NCBI GenBank assembly: GCA_934667105.1
Contig: CAKULG010000002.1
Coordinates: 62,001-126,000, forward strand
Length of the DNA stretch: 64,000 bases
Direction of reading: 5' to 3'
Source of the DNA: an uncultured Clostridia bacterium
GTDB taxonomy: Bacteria > Bacillota > Clostridia > Christensenellales > Aristaeellaceae
Shown: piece by piece, positions 44,111 to 53,400 of the stretch
Position numbering within the stretch: position 1 is the first letter of the stretch
How the letters are laid out: the number at the start of each line of letters is the position of its first letter
The notes under the pieces: model-generated
Database searches by the model: none
What the model was told of the DNA's origin: nothing
Seen by the model: the letters and a program-made list of their open reading frames with translations, nothing else
Made by a program: the position numbers and the translations under genes

Positions 44111-45052
44111 ATGGAAATTCCTGTTTATCTCTTTACCGGTTTTCTGGAATCGGGCAAGACCAAATACATGCAAGAAACGTTGGAGGACAAGCGCTTCAAC
44201 GAAGGGGAGCGCACGCTGCTGCTGGTGTGCGAGGAGGGCGAGGAGGAATATGATCCCTCCACCTTCGCCTCCCCCAATGTGTTTGTGGAATATGTGGAGG
44301 ATGAGGCGCAGCTGACCGAGGACGCGCTGGAAGCCATGCTGAAAAAGTATCGGGCCAAGCGCGTGATGATCGAATACAACGGCATGTGGATGCTGCAAAC
44401 CCTCATAGACGCGCTGCCCGACGAATGGACGCTGTATCAGATTTTCCTGTTCTTCGACGCCTCCACCTTCATGAATTACAACGCCAACATGCGCAGCCTG
44501 GTGGTGGACAAGCTGCAATTATGCGATCTGGTGGTGTTCAACCGCTTTGCGGAGAGCATGGATCAGATGGCGTATCACAAGATCGTCCGCGCCCTCAACC
44601 GCCGGGTGAACATTGTGTATGAGTATGTGGACGGCCATATCGTGCCCGATGAAATCGAGGATCCCCTCCCCTTTGATCTGAACGCCCCAGTGGTGGAGAT
44701 TGAAGACCGGGATTACGCCCTCTGGTATAAGGATCTGACGGAGGAGCCGAAAAAATATATCGGCAAAACCGTCCGTTATAAGGCTCAGGCGGGGCACAAT
44801 GCCAGCGTGGGCGAGGGCTATTTCGTGGTGGGCCGCCAGATGATGACCTGCTGCGCAGCGGATACGCAGTTCGCCGCCCTCATTGCCCGGAACAATTGCG
44901 GCTATGACGCCCGGGGCAGGCAATGGGTGACGATTCAGGCGAAAATCGAAGTGCAGTATCACAAGGCCTATGGCAAGCGCGGGCCCATCCTGCTGGCGGA
45001 GGCGGTAACGCCCGCCCAGCCACCGGAGCAGGAAGTGGCCACCTTCTATTGA
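44111..45052 (+). CDS. COG0523-like GTPase fused to a DUF1980/TIGR03943-like C-terminal domain
   Basis: 313 residues. Walker A GFLESGKT (10-17) and a CobW-like fold to about 175, but without the CxCC motif and with IEYNGMW in place of IEPSG and FNRF at G4, so metal handling by this half may differ. The C-terminal part (about 195-290) with FVVGRQMMTCCAADTQF resembles the domain at the end of TIGR03943/DUF1980 proteins, which usually accompany permease partners in metal-starvation operons. The paired Cys247-Cys248 may bind metal. It is coupled to the His-rich GTPase 3 bp upstream. Confidence 0.75.
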   Translation: MEIPVYLFTGFLESGKTKYMQETLEDKRFNEGERTLLLVCEEGEEEYDPSTFASPNVFVEYVEDEAQLTEDALEAMLKKYRAKRVMIEYNGMWMLQTLIDALPDEWTLYQIFLFFDASTFMNYNANMRSLVVDKLQLCDLVVFNRFAESMDQMAYHKIVRALNRRVNIVYEYVDGHIVPDEIEDPLPFDLNAPVVEIEDRDYALWYKDLTEEPKKYIGKTVRYKAQAGHNASVGEGYFVVGRQMMTCCAADTQFAALIARNNCGYDARGRQWVTIQAKIEVQYHKAYGKRGPILLAEAVTPAQPPEQEVATFY

Positions 45053-45064
45053 TTTCTCTTCGCA

Positions 45065-45109
45065 GCCGCGTTCGATTTGCGAAAAGTCGCAATCGAGCGC
45101 GGCTTTTTT
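45065..45109 (+). terminator. Terminator of the COG0523 operon
   Basis: Long stem GCCGCG-TTCGATTTGCGA with TCGCAATCGA-GCGCGGC, then TTTTTT. Confidence 0.9.
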
Positions 45110-45122
45110 GCGCGGGGGGACG

Positions 45123-45156
45123 AAAAAAGGCGCGCGAGGGATAAACCTCGCGCGCC
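45123..45156 (-). terminator. Terminator of the UgpC-type ATPase gene
   Basis: GGCGCGCGAGG/CCTCGCGCGCC (45129-45156) followed on the minus strand by TTTTTT. Confidence 0.9.
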
Positions 45157-45171
45157 GGGAATACGGACAGC

Positions 45172-46293
45172 TTAGCGCTGGAGCAGGGTTTCTTCGGTGT
45201 CCTTGTCGAAGAAGTGCAGCCGGGAAGTATCCAGGGCCACCTTGATGTCGTCGCCGGTACGGGTCGCGGTGCGGGGATCAACGCGGGCGATAACGCTCTC
45301 TTCCTTGCCGGAAGTGGTGAAGTACAGGTAGGTTTCGGAGCCCATCAGCTCGGTCACTTCGATGTGCACGTTCATCGTGGAATCGGGATGCGCGGCCACG
45401 AAGGCGGGCGCGTCGTCGATGTTCTCGGGACGGATGCCCATGATGACTTCCTTGCCGATGTAGCTTTCGTCAACCAGCTTGTTGATCTTTTCCTGGGGAA
45501 CGACGATCTTGTTTTCGCCGAACACGGCCACAACCTTGCCGTCTTCCTTTTCCAGCTTCACGTTGAAGAAGTTCATCTGGGGGCTGCCGATGAAGCCGGC
45601 CACGAACTTGTTGTTGGGATAGTCGTAGTTGTTCTGGGGGGTATCCACCTGCTGGATGAAGCCGTCCTTCATGATAACGATACGGGAGCCCATGGTCATG
45701 GCCTCGGTCTGGTCATGGGTAACGTAGATGAAGGTGGTCTGCAGGCGCTGATGCAGCTTGGTGATCTCGGTGCGCATGGCCACGCGCAGCTTAGCGTCCA
45801 GGTTGGACAGCGGTTCGTCCATCAGGAAGACCTTGGGCTCACGCACGATAGCGCGGCCCAGAGCGACGCGCTGACGCTGGCCGCCGGAGAGGGCCTTGGG
45901 CTTGCGATTGAGCAGATAGCCGATGTCCAGGATGCGGGCGGCTTCTTCCACGCGGCGCTTGATTTCGTCCTTGGGAGTCTTGCGCAGCTTCAGGCCGAAG
46001 GCCATGTTATCATAAACGGTCATATGAGGATACAGGGCGTAGTTCTGGAACACCATGGCGATGTCGCGATCCTTGGGGGCCACATCGTTCACCAGCTTGT
46101 CGCCGATGTACAGTTCGCCGTCGGAGATTTCTTCCAGACCGGCCACCATGCGCAGCGTGGTGGACTTACCGCAGCCGGAGGGACCGACCAGAACGATAAA
46201 TTCCTTATCTTCGATTTCCAGGGTGAAATCGCTCACGGCGGTAACGCCGCCGGCATAGACCTTGTAGATGTGCTGCAAAGATACGCTAGACAT
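45172..46293 (-). CDS. ugpC: CUT1 sugar ABC transporter ATPase, UgpC/MsmX type
   Basis: 373 residues. Walker A GPSGCGKST (37-45), Q-loop VFQNYALYPHM, signature ALSGGQRQR, Walker B VFLMDEPLSNLDAK and H-loop YVTHDQTEAM, then the C-terminal TOBE-type regulatory domain (VIMGIRPENI). MsmX/UgpC-type ATPases serve several sugar importers that lack their own. It is monocistronic with its own promoter and terminator, and three permease pairs in this window have no ATPase gene, which fits a shared role. RBS AAAGGGAGG precedes the ATG. Confidence 0.96.
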   Translation of the reverse strand: MSSVSLQHIYKVYAGGVTAVSDFTLEIEDKEFIVLVGPSGCGKSTTLRMVAGLEEISDGELYIGDKLVNDVAPKDRDIAMVFQNYALYPHMTVYDNMAFGLKLRKTPKDEIKRRVEEAARILDIGYLLNRKPKALSGGQRQRVALGRAIVREPKVFLMDEPLSNLDAKLRVAMRTEITKLHQRLQTTFIYVTHDQTEAMTMGSRIVIMKDGFIQQVDTPQNNYDYPNNKFVAGFIGSPQMNFFNVKLEKEDGKVVAVFGENKIVVPQEKINKLVDESYIGKEVIMGIRPENIDDAPAFVAAHPDSTMNVHIEVTELMGSETYLYFTTSGKEESVIARVDPRTATRTGDDIKVALDTSRLHFFDKDTEETLLQR

Positions 46294-46373
46294 GTAATAA
46301 ATCCTCCCTTTAATTTTTCCTGAGAAAGCGGGAACGGGAAATACGCTGTACGCCCTCCCGTTCGGTTGCTTAT

Positions 46374-46379
46374 ATTATA
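46374..46379 (-). promoter_or_regulatory. -10 element upstream of the UgpC-type gene
   Basis: Minus-strand TATAAT with a weak TGGTCA at 17 bases. The 46294-46731 gap contains this and the divergent promoter at 46623-46651; no gene or other structure is seen. Confidence 0.55.
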
Positions 46380-46622
46380 CTTTTAAACAGACAAATTGAC
46401 CATTCCCAAAGTTCCACAAATATTCAAGCCGTTGTTTGTGCATCCACTGTTTTAATTGGTTTTGCCCATGCCACATTCATCATGAGCGGATGTTTTCGCC
46501 CTTTCCCCGGGCGATAATCTGCACAAAGCGGGCGCTTTTCCCCGCAAAAACGCGCGGCGCGGCCAGGGGACGGTGTGATTACGTTTTCTTGAAGGAAATC
46601 TTCCGTTTCTGCGGCAAAATGA

Positions 46623-46651
46623 TTGACAACGCTTCATATTTCTGATATAAA
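46623..46651 (+). promoter_or_regulatory. Promoter of the VanY-like gene
   Basis: TTGACA (46623-46628), 17-base spacer, TATAAA (46646-46651). Confidence 0.8.
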
Positions 46652-46731
46652 TAGTAAAGAAGAAACAGCGTTTGCTTTTCTTTGCGTATGATCGAAATCG
46701 GGCGTGAAAGCGCCTTTGTTGAAAGGTGATT

Positions 46732-47865
46732 ATGATGGCCAAAAAGCACACGGACGCTTACAAAAAGCTTGGGCGCGTTTTAATCGTTCTGTTTGTGGCG
46801 GCGGTGATCTGCGCGGGAGGCTACGCGCTGATGGATCAATCCATTAAGGCCCAGGTGGAAGAAAACGAGCGACTGGCCGCGGCGGAAAACGCCCAGCTGG
46901 AAGCGCAGTATCAGCAGGCCAAGCAGGAGGAGCAGCAAAAGGCCCAGCAGGGCGAAAGCATTCAATGGCCCGAGCCTGCGCAGCAGGGCTGGGACGTGCT
47001 GGACCTGACGGGCTACCCCGTGGTGAGCCCCATCACCGTCAGCGCCACACGCCGCGATCTGCTGCTGGGCGGCATGCTGCTGCTGAACACCTGGCATTCC
47101 ATGCCCAGCGATTTCCCCGAGGACGAGCTGGTGAACGTCTATGATAAGCAGAGCCACCCCATTCCCGTTTCCAGCGCCAGCGTGCGCATGCTGCCCGTGG
47201 CTGTGACGGCGCTGAACGAAATGCTGGAGGCCGCCAAGGCGGAGGGCCTGGAGGGCTATGTGATCGACGAGGGCTACCGCACCATGGAAAAGCAAACGGA
47301 ATATTACAACGCCGAGGCCGCCAAATATTCCGATCGCTATTCCGGCGACGCGCTGATCGAGCGGGTGCGCAAAATCGTCAATTACCCCGGCACCAGTGAA
47401 TATCAATCCGGCTTTTCCTGCCGGGTGGATCGCTACAGCAAAACGGATACCGACCTGATGAACAAAAAGTTCTTCGAAACGGAGCAGTCCGATTGGCTGG
47501 TGGAAAATTCCTGGAAATACGGCTTCGTTTTCCGCTTTCCCGTCCAGGGCTACCCCAACGCAACCGTGGTGGATAAATCCTACAAAACAGGCGAAAGCCG
47601 CAAGCTGAGCATTTACCGCTATGTGGGCAAGGGCCACGCCGCCGTGATGCAGGCCATGAACTTCTGCATGGAGGAATACATCGAATACCTGGTACAGCAT
47701 CCGCACCTGGCCGTGTACGAAAACGGCGTGAAGAAATACGAAATCACCCGCGTTTCCGGCGGCGTTACCGCGGCGGATGTGCAGGTGGAGATTTCCAGCC
47801 AGGCCAAAAATTACGTAGTTTCCACTGATAACATGGGCGGCATAATCACCTGCATGGAATTTTAA
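46732..47865 (+). CDS. Membrane-anchored VanY-fold protein lacking zinc ligands
   Basis: 377 residues. A membrane anchor (about 14-34) is followed by a charged coiled-coil stretch (38-75, Gln/Glu/Ala rich) and a VanY (peptidase M15B) fold: VIDEGYRTMEKQTEYYN, PGTSEYQSGFSCRV, WLVENSWKYGFVFRFP, YRYVGKGHA. In active VanY the three zinc ligands are His, Asp and His in SEHQxGLAxD and PWHxRYVG. Here they are Tyr224, Arg231 and Ile294, and the catalytic Glu position is also replaced (SRKLSIYRYVG). The protein is predicted to be catalytically inactive as a zinc D,D-carboxypeptidase but could bind muropeptides. ATG 46732 follows GAAAGG. Confidence 0.85.
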   Translation: MMAKKHTDAYKKLGRVLIVLFVAAVICAGGYALMDQSIKAQVEENERLAAAENAQLEAQYQQAKQEEQQKAQQGESIQWPEPAQQGWDVLDLTGYPVVSPITVSATRRDLLLGGMLLLNTWHSMPSDFPEDELVNVYDKQSHPIPVSSASVRMLPVAVTALNEMLEAAKAEGLEGYVIDEGYRTMEKQTEYYNAEAAKYSDRYSGDALIERVRKIVNYPGTSEYQSGFSCRVDRYSKTDTDLMNKKFFETEQSDWLVENSWKYGFVFRFPVQGYPNATVVDKSYKTGESRKLSIYRYVGKGHAAVMQAMNFCMEEYIEYLVQHPHLAVYENGVKKYEITRVSGGVTAADVQVEISSQAKNYVVSTDNMGGIITCMEF

Positions 47866-47929
47866 AAAAACGTTTTTCCCGCCCTCCTTTCAAGAAAGCC
47901 GTAAGGAAAGAAAAGAATATATTCTGCAT

Positions 47930-47979
47930 GCGCTCTGGCCCGCAAACGATCGATCTTGCAGGCCGGGGCGCTTCTTTTT
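47930..47979 (+). terminator. Terminator after the VanY-like gene
   Basis: GCGCTCTGGCC (47930-47940) pairs with GGCCGGGGCGC (47961-47971) via G-U pairs, then TTCTTTTT. The loop starts CGCAAAC. It resembles the element at 39031-39075. Confidence 0.75.
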
Positions 47980-48035
47980 ATAAAACGTTGTGGTTTCACC
48001 GTTCGTTCGCCCTGCGCTCCTGGGCGCAATTTCCA

Positions 48036-48064
48036 TTGCTTTTGCGGCAATGAATCTATATAAT
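48036..48064 (+). promoter_or_regulatory. Promoter of the GH18 gene
   Basis: TTGCTT (48036-48041), 17-base spacer, TATAAT (48059-48064). Confidence 0.7.
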
Positions 48065-48101
48065 TGAAGAAACGTGATTTTTCTTTGAAGGGAGCGACAA
48101 A

Positions 48102-49313
48102 ATGAAGCGAAAAAATACGTTTCTTTTGGTTTTCTTACTTTGCTTCGCCTTGATTTTTCTGCTTCGCTTCGGCGGCTCCGCCCAGGCGGAAAAGCGGGTC
48201 AACGTGTATTTCGCCAACTGGAATATCTATCAGGACGCATCGGGCGGCCAGGCCAAGGCCCTTCCCTGGGACAGCGTGGACGGCGTATACCACGCCTTTT
48301 GGAAAATCGCGCCCCAGGACGGCGGCTTCGCGCTGGTTCCCCAGGACGCCTGGGCCGATACGGCGGCGAACAACCCCAACGCGCATTTTGCCCAGTACGC
48401 CCGCCTGACCCAGCAGTACCCCCAGGTAGAACTCATGCTTTCCATCGGCGGCTGGACGTGCAGCGGCTTTTTTTCCCAAATGGCGCTCACCCGGGAAAGC
48501 CGGGAGAGCTTCATTCAAAGCTGCGTGGATTTTCTGAAGCAATACCCCTTTTTTTCCGGCCTGGATCTGGATTGGGAATATCCCGGCGCGGCCCGCAAGG
48601 GAAGCGGAAGCGACGAGGGATGCCCCGTGGCAGGGGACGATTTCACCAATTACACCCTGCTGCTCAAGGAACTGCGTTCCGCCCTGGATGAGAATTTCTC
48701 CGCGCATAAGCGGCTTACCGTCTGCGCTGCCGGGGCGGTATCCACTCTGAAGAAGCAGGATTACGCCGCTCTACACCCCTATGTGGACACGATTCACCTG
48801 ATGACCTACGATCTGACCGGCTCCTACGCCGGAACGACGGGCCACCATACGCCCCTCTACGGAAGCGTTTCCGCCGATTCCGCCGTTCAATATCTGCTGG
48901 GGCTGGGGGTTCCGGCGAAAAAGCTCTCGCTGGGCACGCCGCTCTACACCCAAGGCTGGAAAAATATCGACCTGTCGGACACCCCCCTGGGCGCTTCCGC
49001 CTCGGGGAAAAATAAGGGCGGCGCGCTGCCCTACGCCCAATTGCAGGCCCTGGAAAGCCAGGCGGTTTCCACCGGCGAGGCGGGCTGGCACGCGGGCTAC
49101 GACGAAGCGGCCCAGGCCGCCTATCTTTGGAACGACGATTCCGCTTCTCCCTATTATAGGAATTTTCTTTCCTATGAAAGCATACGCTCTCTTGACGCGA
49201 AGCTGAATTACGTCTCCGCCCGCGGGCTGGGCGGCCTGATCGTGTGGCAAAGCGGCGGCGATGCGTCGGGCTTTCCCATGATTCGCCGCGTGTACCGGAC
49301 GCTGCACCCCTAA
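48102..49313 (+). CDS. GH18 chitinase-like secreted protein
   Basis: 403 residues with a signal peptide (about 1-29, ending AQA|EK). TIM barrel with SIGGWT (the SxGG strand) and catalytic DxxDxDWE-type motif SGLDLDWEYPG, whose Glu is the proton donor; the first Asp of the usual DGxDxDWE is Ser. Later strands: IHLMTYDLTGSYAGTTGHH and LSLGTPLYTQGW, GGLIVWQSGGD. This supports chitin or GlcNAc-glycan hydrolysis outside the cell; it could also be a spore- or wall-related N-acetylglucosaminidase. No carbohydrate-binding module is seen. It is monocistronic with its own promoter. Confidence 0.9.
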   Translation: MKRKNTFLLVFLLCFALIFLLRFGGSAQAEKRVNVYFANWNIYQDASGGQAKALPWDSVDGVYHAFWKIAPQDGGFALVPQDAWADTAANNPNAHFAQYARLTQQYPQVELMLSIGGWTCSGFFSQMALTRESRESFIQSCVDFLKQYPFFSGLDLDWEYPGAARKGSGSDEGCPVAGDDFTNYTLLLKELRSALDENFSAHKRLTVCAAGAVSTLKKQDYAALHPYVDTIHLMTYDLTGSYAGTTGHHTPLYGSVSADSAVQYLLGLGVPAKKLSLGTPLYTQGWKNIDLSDTPLGASASGKNKGGALPYAQLQALESQAVSTGEAGWHAGYDEAAQAAYLWNDDSASPYYRNFLSYESIRSLDAKLNYVSARGLGGLIVWQSGGDASGFPMIRRVYRTLHP

Positions 49314-49348
49314 AACCGCCTCCGTCCCACCCCTCCCCCTGGGCAGGA

Positions 49349-49377
49349 TTGACGGAAACACCAAAAAGCGCTATAAT
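49349..49377 (+). promoter_or_regulatory. Promoter of the E2-like gene
   Basis: TTGACG (49349-49354), 17-base spacer, TATAAT (49372-49377). Confidence 0.85.
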
Positions 49378-49431
49378 TTGCAGGAACCGGTCTTTGCTTA
49401 CGGAATGCGACTATTTTGAGGGGGAATTAAT

Positions 49432-50358
49432 ATGTTTGGACGCAGAGCCGACGGACGGCTTTTAAAGCAGATTGACCCGATTATCGCGCTGACTCCTTAT
49501 CTGATGCCCATGCGCTGCGACGCGCAGGTTTTCCTCAATTACAAAGTCGATTATGAAAAGCTGGCCCGGTATATCGTGGCCAAGGGCAACGAGGGCGTGA
49601 AGATCACCTTTATGGAAATGCTCATCGCCGCCTTTGTGCGCACCGTTTCCGAAATTCCGGAGGTTAACCGTTTCGTATGCAATAAGCGCCTGTACGCCCG
49701 CACGCAGCTCACCGTTTCCTTCGCCCTTTTGAAGGAAACGGCGGACGCGAACGCCATTGAGGAAAACACCGTGAAATGCTATTTCGACCCCCGGGACACC
49801 ATCTACGATGTGGCCGAGCGGGTGAGCGACGCGATCGAGAAAAACCGTCGGGCGGAGGCGGATAATTCCACCATGAAAGTGGCCCGGCTGCTGCTGCATC
49901 CCTCCTTGGCCAACAGCGTGGTGTTCCTGGCCCGGCTGCTGGATCGCTACGGCATCATGCCCAAGTATATCATGGACGCTTCTCCCTTCCACACCAGCAT
50001 GTTCGTCACCCATATGGCCTCCATCGGCATGCCTGCGGTGAATCACCACATCTACAATTTCGGCACCACCTCGCTTTTCTTCTCTCTTGGCTCGGTGGAG
50101 CGCGTCACCGTGATGGGCAACGACGGCAAGCCCGTGCGCAAGCGCTATATGCCCATCGGCGTCACGGCGGACGAGCGTATCTGCGCCGGGGCCATGTACG
50201 CCCGGGTGACCAATCGTATCCTGCACTATCTCAATAATCCCGAGCTGCTGGAAACCGCGCCGGAAAGCGTGCGCTTTGAGGAAAACAACGTCTATTCCAT
50301 GCCCGCCACCAAGGCCCGCCGCTTCCGCCGCCGCAAGCAGGAAAGCATCGCGGGTTAA
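49432..50358 (+). CDS. 2-oxoacid dehydrogenase E2-like acyltransferase domain, no lipoyl domain
   Basis: 308 residues matching only the catalytic (chloramphenicol acetyltransferase-like) domain of E2 proteins. Recognisable are KITFMEMLIAAFVRTVSEIPEVNRF, LLHPSLANSVVFLARLLDRYGI and the C-terminal DERICAGAMYARVTNRI. In active E2/CAT enzymes the last motif is DHRxxDG with a catalytic His; here it is DERICAG, so both the His and the Asp are replaced. There is no lipoyl or E3-binding domain and no E1/E3 gene nearby. Similar stand-alone proteins exist in Firmicutes, but their reaction is not known to me. Confidence 0.8.
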   Translation: MFGRRADGRLLKQIDPIIALTPYLMPMRCDAQVFLNYKVDYEKLARYIVAKGNEGVKITFMEMLIAAFVRTVSEIPEVNRFVCNKRLYARTQLTVSFALLKETADANAIEENTVKCYFDPRDTIYDVAERVSDAIEKNRRAEADNSTMKVARLLLHPSLANSVVFLARLLDRYGIMPKYIMDASPFHTSMFVTHMASIGMPAVNHHIYNFGTTSLFFSLGSVERVTVMGNDGKPVRKRYMPIGVTADERICAGAMYARVTNRILHYLNNPELLETAPESVRFEENNVYSMPATKARRFRRRKQESIAG

Positions 50359-50386
50359 GGCCCGAAAACCCATATTTTACATTTCC

Positions 50387-50418
50387 AGCGCCCCGTTTTC
50401 ATTGACAAGCGGGGCGCT
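50387..50418 (+). terminator. Terminator of the E2-like gene
   Basis: AGCGCCCCG (50387-50395) pairs with CGGGGCGCT (50410-50418), loop 14 bases, then TT. The loop contains the -35 TTGACA of the next promoter. Confidence 0.65.
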
Positions 50419-50430
50419 TTGCATTATCAT
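50402..50430 (+). promoter_or_regulatory. Promoter of the SdrD-B-like gene
   Basis: TTGACA (50402-50407) lies inside the terminator loop; 17-base spacer; TATCAT (50425-50430). Confidence 0.7.
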
Positions 50431-50466
50431 GAAATGGTTCAGGATTCTACGATTAGGGAGGCCAAT

Positions 50467-53400
50467 ATGTACGTCAGCAAAAAAAAGGCGCTTCTTTTTC
50501 TCCTGCTGCTCCTGGGCCTTTTTCTGCCCCTGGGGCGGGAGGCACGGGCCGAGGGCGCGCAGATTTCGGGCGTAGTCTGGCTGGAAAAAACAGTAGACGG
50601 CGCTTATAATAACGAATCCGGCCTGGCCGGGGCCACCGTCGCTCTGGCCCAGCGCCAGGAAAACGGCGAAGAAAAAAGGCTGGCCTCCGTCACCACGGAT
50701 AAGGACGGCGCTTTCGCCTTTTCCGTTTCCCAGGCGGGGGAATACCGCCTGCTGATCGATCTGCCCGAGGATTACTATTTCACCTTGCCCGGCACGGCCA
50801 GCGCCGCGCTGCCCGCCCAGGGAAGCAGCAGCGCCACCCCCTATTTCTCCCTGACCGACGGCCAATTCGCGGTGAAGAATATCGGCGCGTGCCGCGCCTC
50901 CGCCGCGGTGACGGCCATTGCCTTTGAGGATGAAAACGCCAACGGCGGCCGCATGAGCACCGAGCCCCTGGTGCGGGATATGCAGGTGGACCTGGTGTAT
51001 GAATGCGGGGGCGAAATGTACGTGGTGGCCTCCGGCAAAACAGATAAAACGGGCACGGTGACGCTGCGAAACGTATCCCCCTGCGACGCTTACCGGCTCC
51101 GCGTCTGGCTGCCCGATCATTATGCCGCGGGCCCGCTGGGGCAGAAGGTCAGCGTCTATTACAACTGCGTCAGCCCCTACGACGGCGAAAGCGCCCTGAG
51201 CGCCCCCTTTACCGCCGAGGTGAAGAAAAACGCCGGGCTGGGCGTGGGCGTGGTGAAAACGGGCGCTATCGAGGGAACGCTCTGGCTGGATGAAAACCTG
51301 AACGGCCAGCAGGACGGCCAGGAGCCCGGCCTTTCCGGGGCCGTCGTTTCCCTTTCCTCCCTCTCCACCCCCGGCTTCACCCTGCAAACCGCTTCGGACA
51401 CGGAGGGCAATTATTCCTTCAGCCGCCTGCAGCCCGGCGCTTACCGCCTGGATTACACCCTGCCCGGCGGCATGATGTTCACCTTCGGCGAATCGCTGAT
51501 TACCGACGCCGCCGCCCAGGGCTCGCTCCAAACGGCGGTGCAGGCGGAGACCACCGCCTCTCTGCGGCCCATCGGCGCCATGCCCGTCACCTCCCTGCGG
51601 GTGGATTTCTATCAGGATCTGAATTGCAACGGCGTTTGGGATGCGGAGGAGCCCGCCTTCCTGGAGGGCGCTTCCCTGCGCGTTGTGCAGAACGGCGCGC
51701 AGACCGCTCAGGCCGACGCGGATGTATCCGGCGCGGCGGCGATCCCCCTCCTGCGCGGGGGCGATGCGCGGCTGAGCTGCGCGCTGCCCGAAGGCTTCGT
51801 CTTTACCGGCTCCCAGGATAACTTTCTTTCCTTCGCCCCCGGCGCGCTGACCGGAGAGGGCGATGTTTCGCTGGCCCATGGCCGGGAAAATTCCTTCTCC
51901 GTGGGCGTCACCGCCGCCGCTTCCATTTCCGGCGCGCTCTTTGAGGATCCCGCCAATACCGGCGTTTATCAAAGCGGTTATCCCCTCCTGGAGGGCTTCA
52001 CCGTGCAGGCGGTGAACGACGCGGGCGAAATCGTCGCCGCCGCGCAGACGGACGCGGAAGGCCGCTACCAGCTGACCCAGTTGGCCCCCGGTTCCTACAC
52101 GGTACACTTCCTGCTGAAGGATCCCTATGTGGCCGCTCCCTATGCGGCGGATCAAACGGTGGAAACCATGACCAACCACATTCTTTCCCAATCCCCCGCC
52201 TATGGCGAAACCGAGCCCGTGGCCCTGGCCTCCGGCCAGCAGGCGGAGCATCTGGACGGCGCGGTGTTCCGGGCCGGGGTGGTTTCGGGCAGCGTGCTGA
52301 TCATGCCCGACGGCGCATCGGCTCAGGGCGGCCTTGCCGGGGCGGTGGTCACGCTGCTGGATGAGCACGGCGCGCCCTATTCCGATTTCACCTACAGCGT
52401 CACGGACGCAGCGGGCCATTTCTTGATTAAGGGCGTGCAGCCGGGAACGTATTCCCTGCTGTATGAACTGCCCCAGGACGCCGCCTTTACCGCCCCCTAT
52501 ACCGAGCAGGCCGAATGGGAATCCGAGTCCTTCCAAATCGACAGCGGTTCGGAAATCGCCATGCCAAACGTGGGCGCGGTGCCCACGGCCACGCTGTCCG
52601 GCCATGTGCTGGAGCGGCGCGGCGGCATGGATTTCCCCGTTTCCGCCACGCTGACCCTTACCGCCCAGACGGGGGACGCGGTGTATGAAACCAGCGCGCT
52701 GGACGACGGGCAATACGTTCTGGAGCATGTGCGCCCCGGGACGTACACCCTGGCCGTTTCTCTGCCCGAGGGATACGTGTTCGCCTATGCGGAGAACGCG
52801 CTGATTTCCGGCGTATCCGCTTCCGCCGCCACGGCGGAGCTCACCCTGGCCCAGGGCGAGGCTCGGGAAGACGCGGATTTCTCCGCCGCGCAGCCCGTTT
52901 CCATCTCCGGCCTTGCTTTCTACGATGCGGATCAATCCGCCTCTCTCAGCCAAGAGGAGGCCGCCGCGGCGAACCGGGAGCTCTCCCTTCTGCACGGCGA
53001 GGAAACCATTCTGGAATTGACCACCGATGAAAACGGCCGTTTTGAACTGAATCAAATGATTCCCGGTAGCTACACCCTCTATGTGCCCCTGGAGCCGGAT
53101 GAAATCCTGGTGGGCGAAACGCAGCGCGGGGAAACTGCGGCGCGCATCCCGCTGACCCTCGAAAGCGGCGATGAAACCAACGAAATCACGCTGCCCCTCT
53201 TCCGCTACGGCACGCTGGAGGGTCAGATCTGGTGCATGGACGGCAGCATGCGCGGCGTATCCGGGCTGACGGTTTCGCTTTGCGACGAAATGGGGAACGC
53301 GCTGGATTCCGCCGTGACGGATGAAATGGGCGCGTACCGCTTCAGCGGCCTGACGCCCGGCGTTTACACCCTGCAAACGGAGCTGCCCCAGGGCTTCCTT

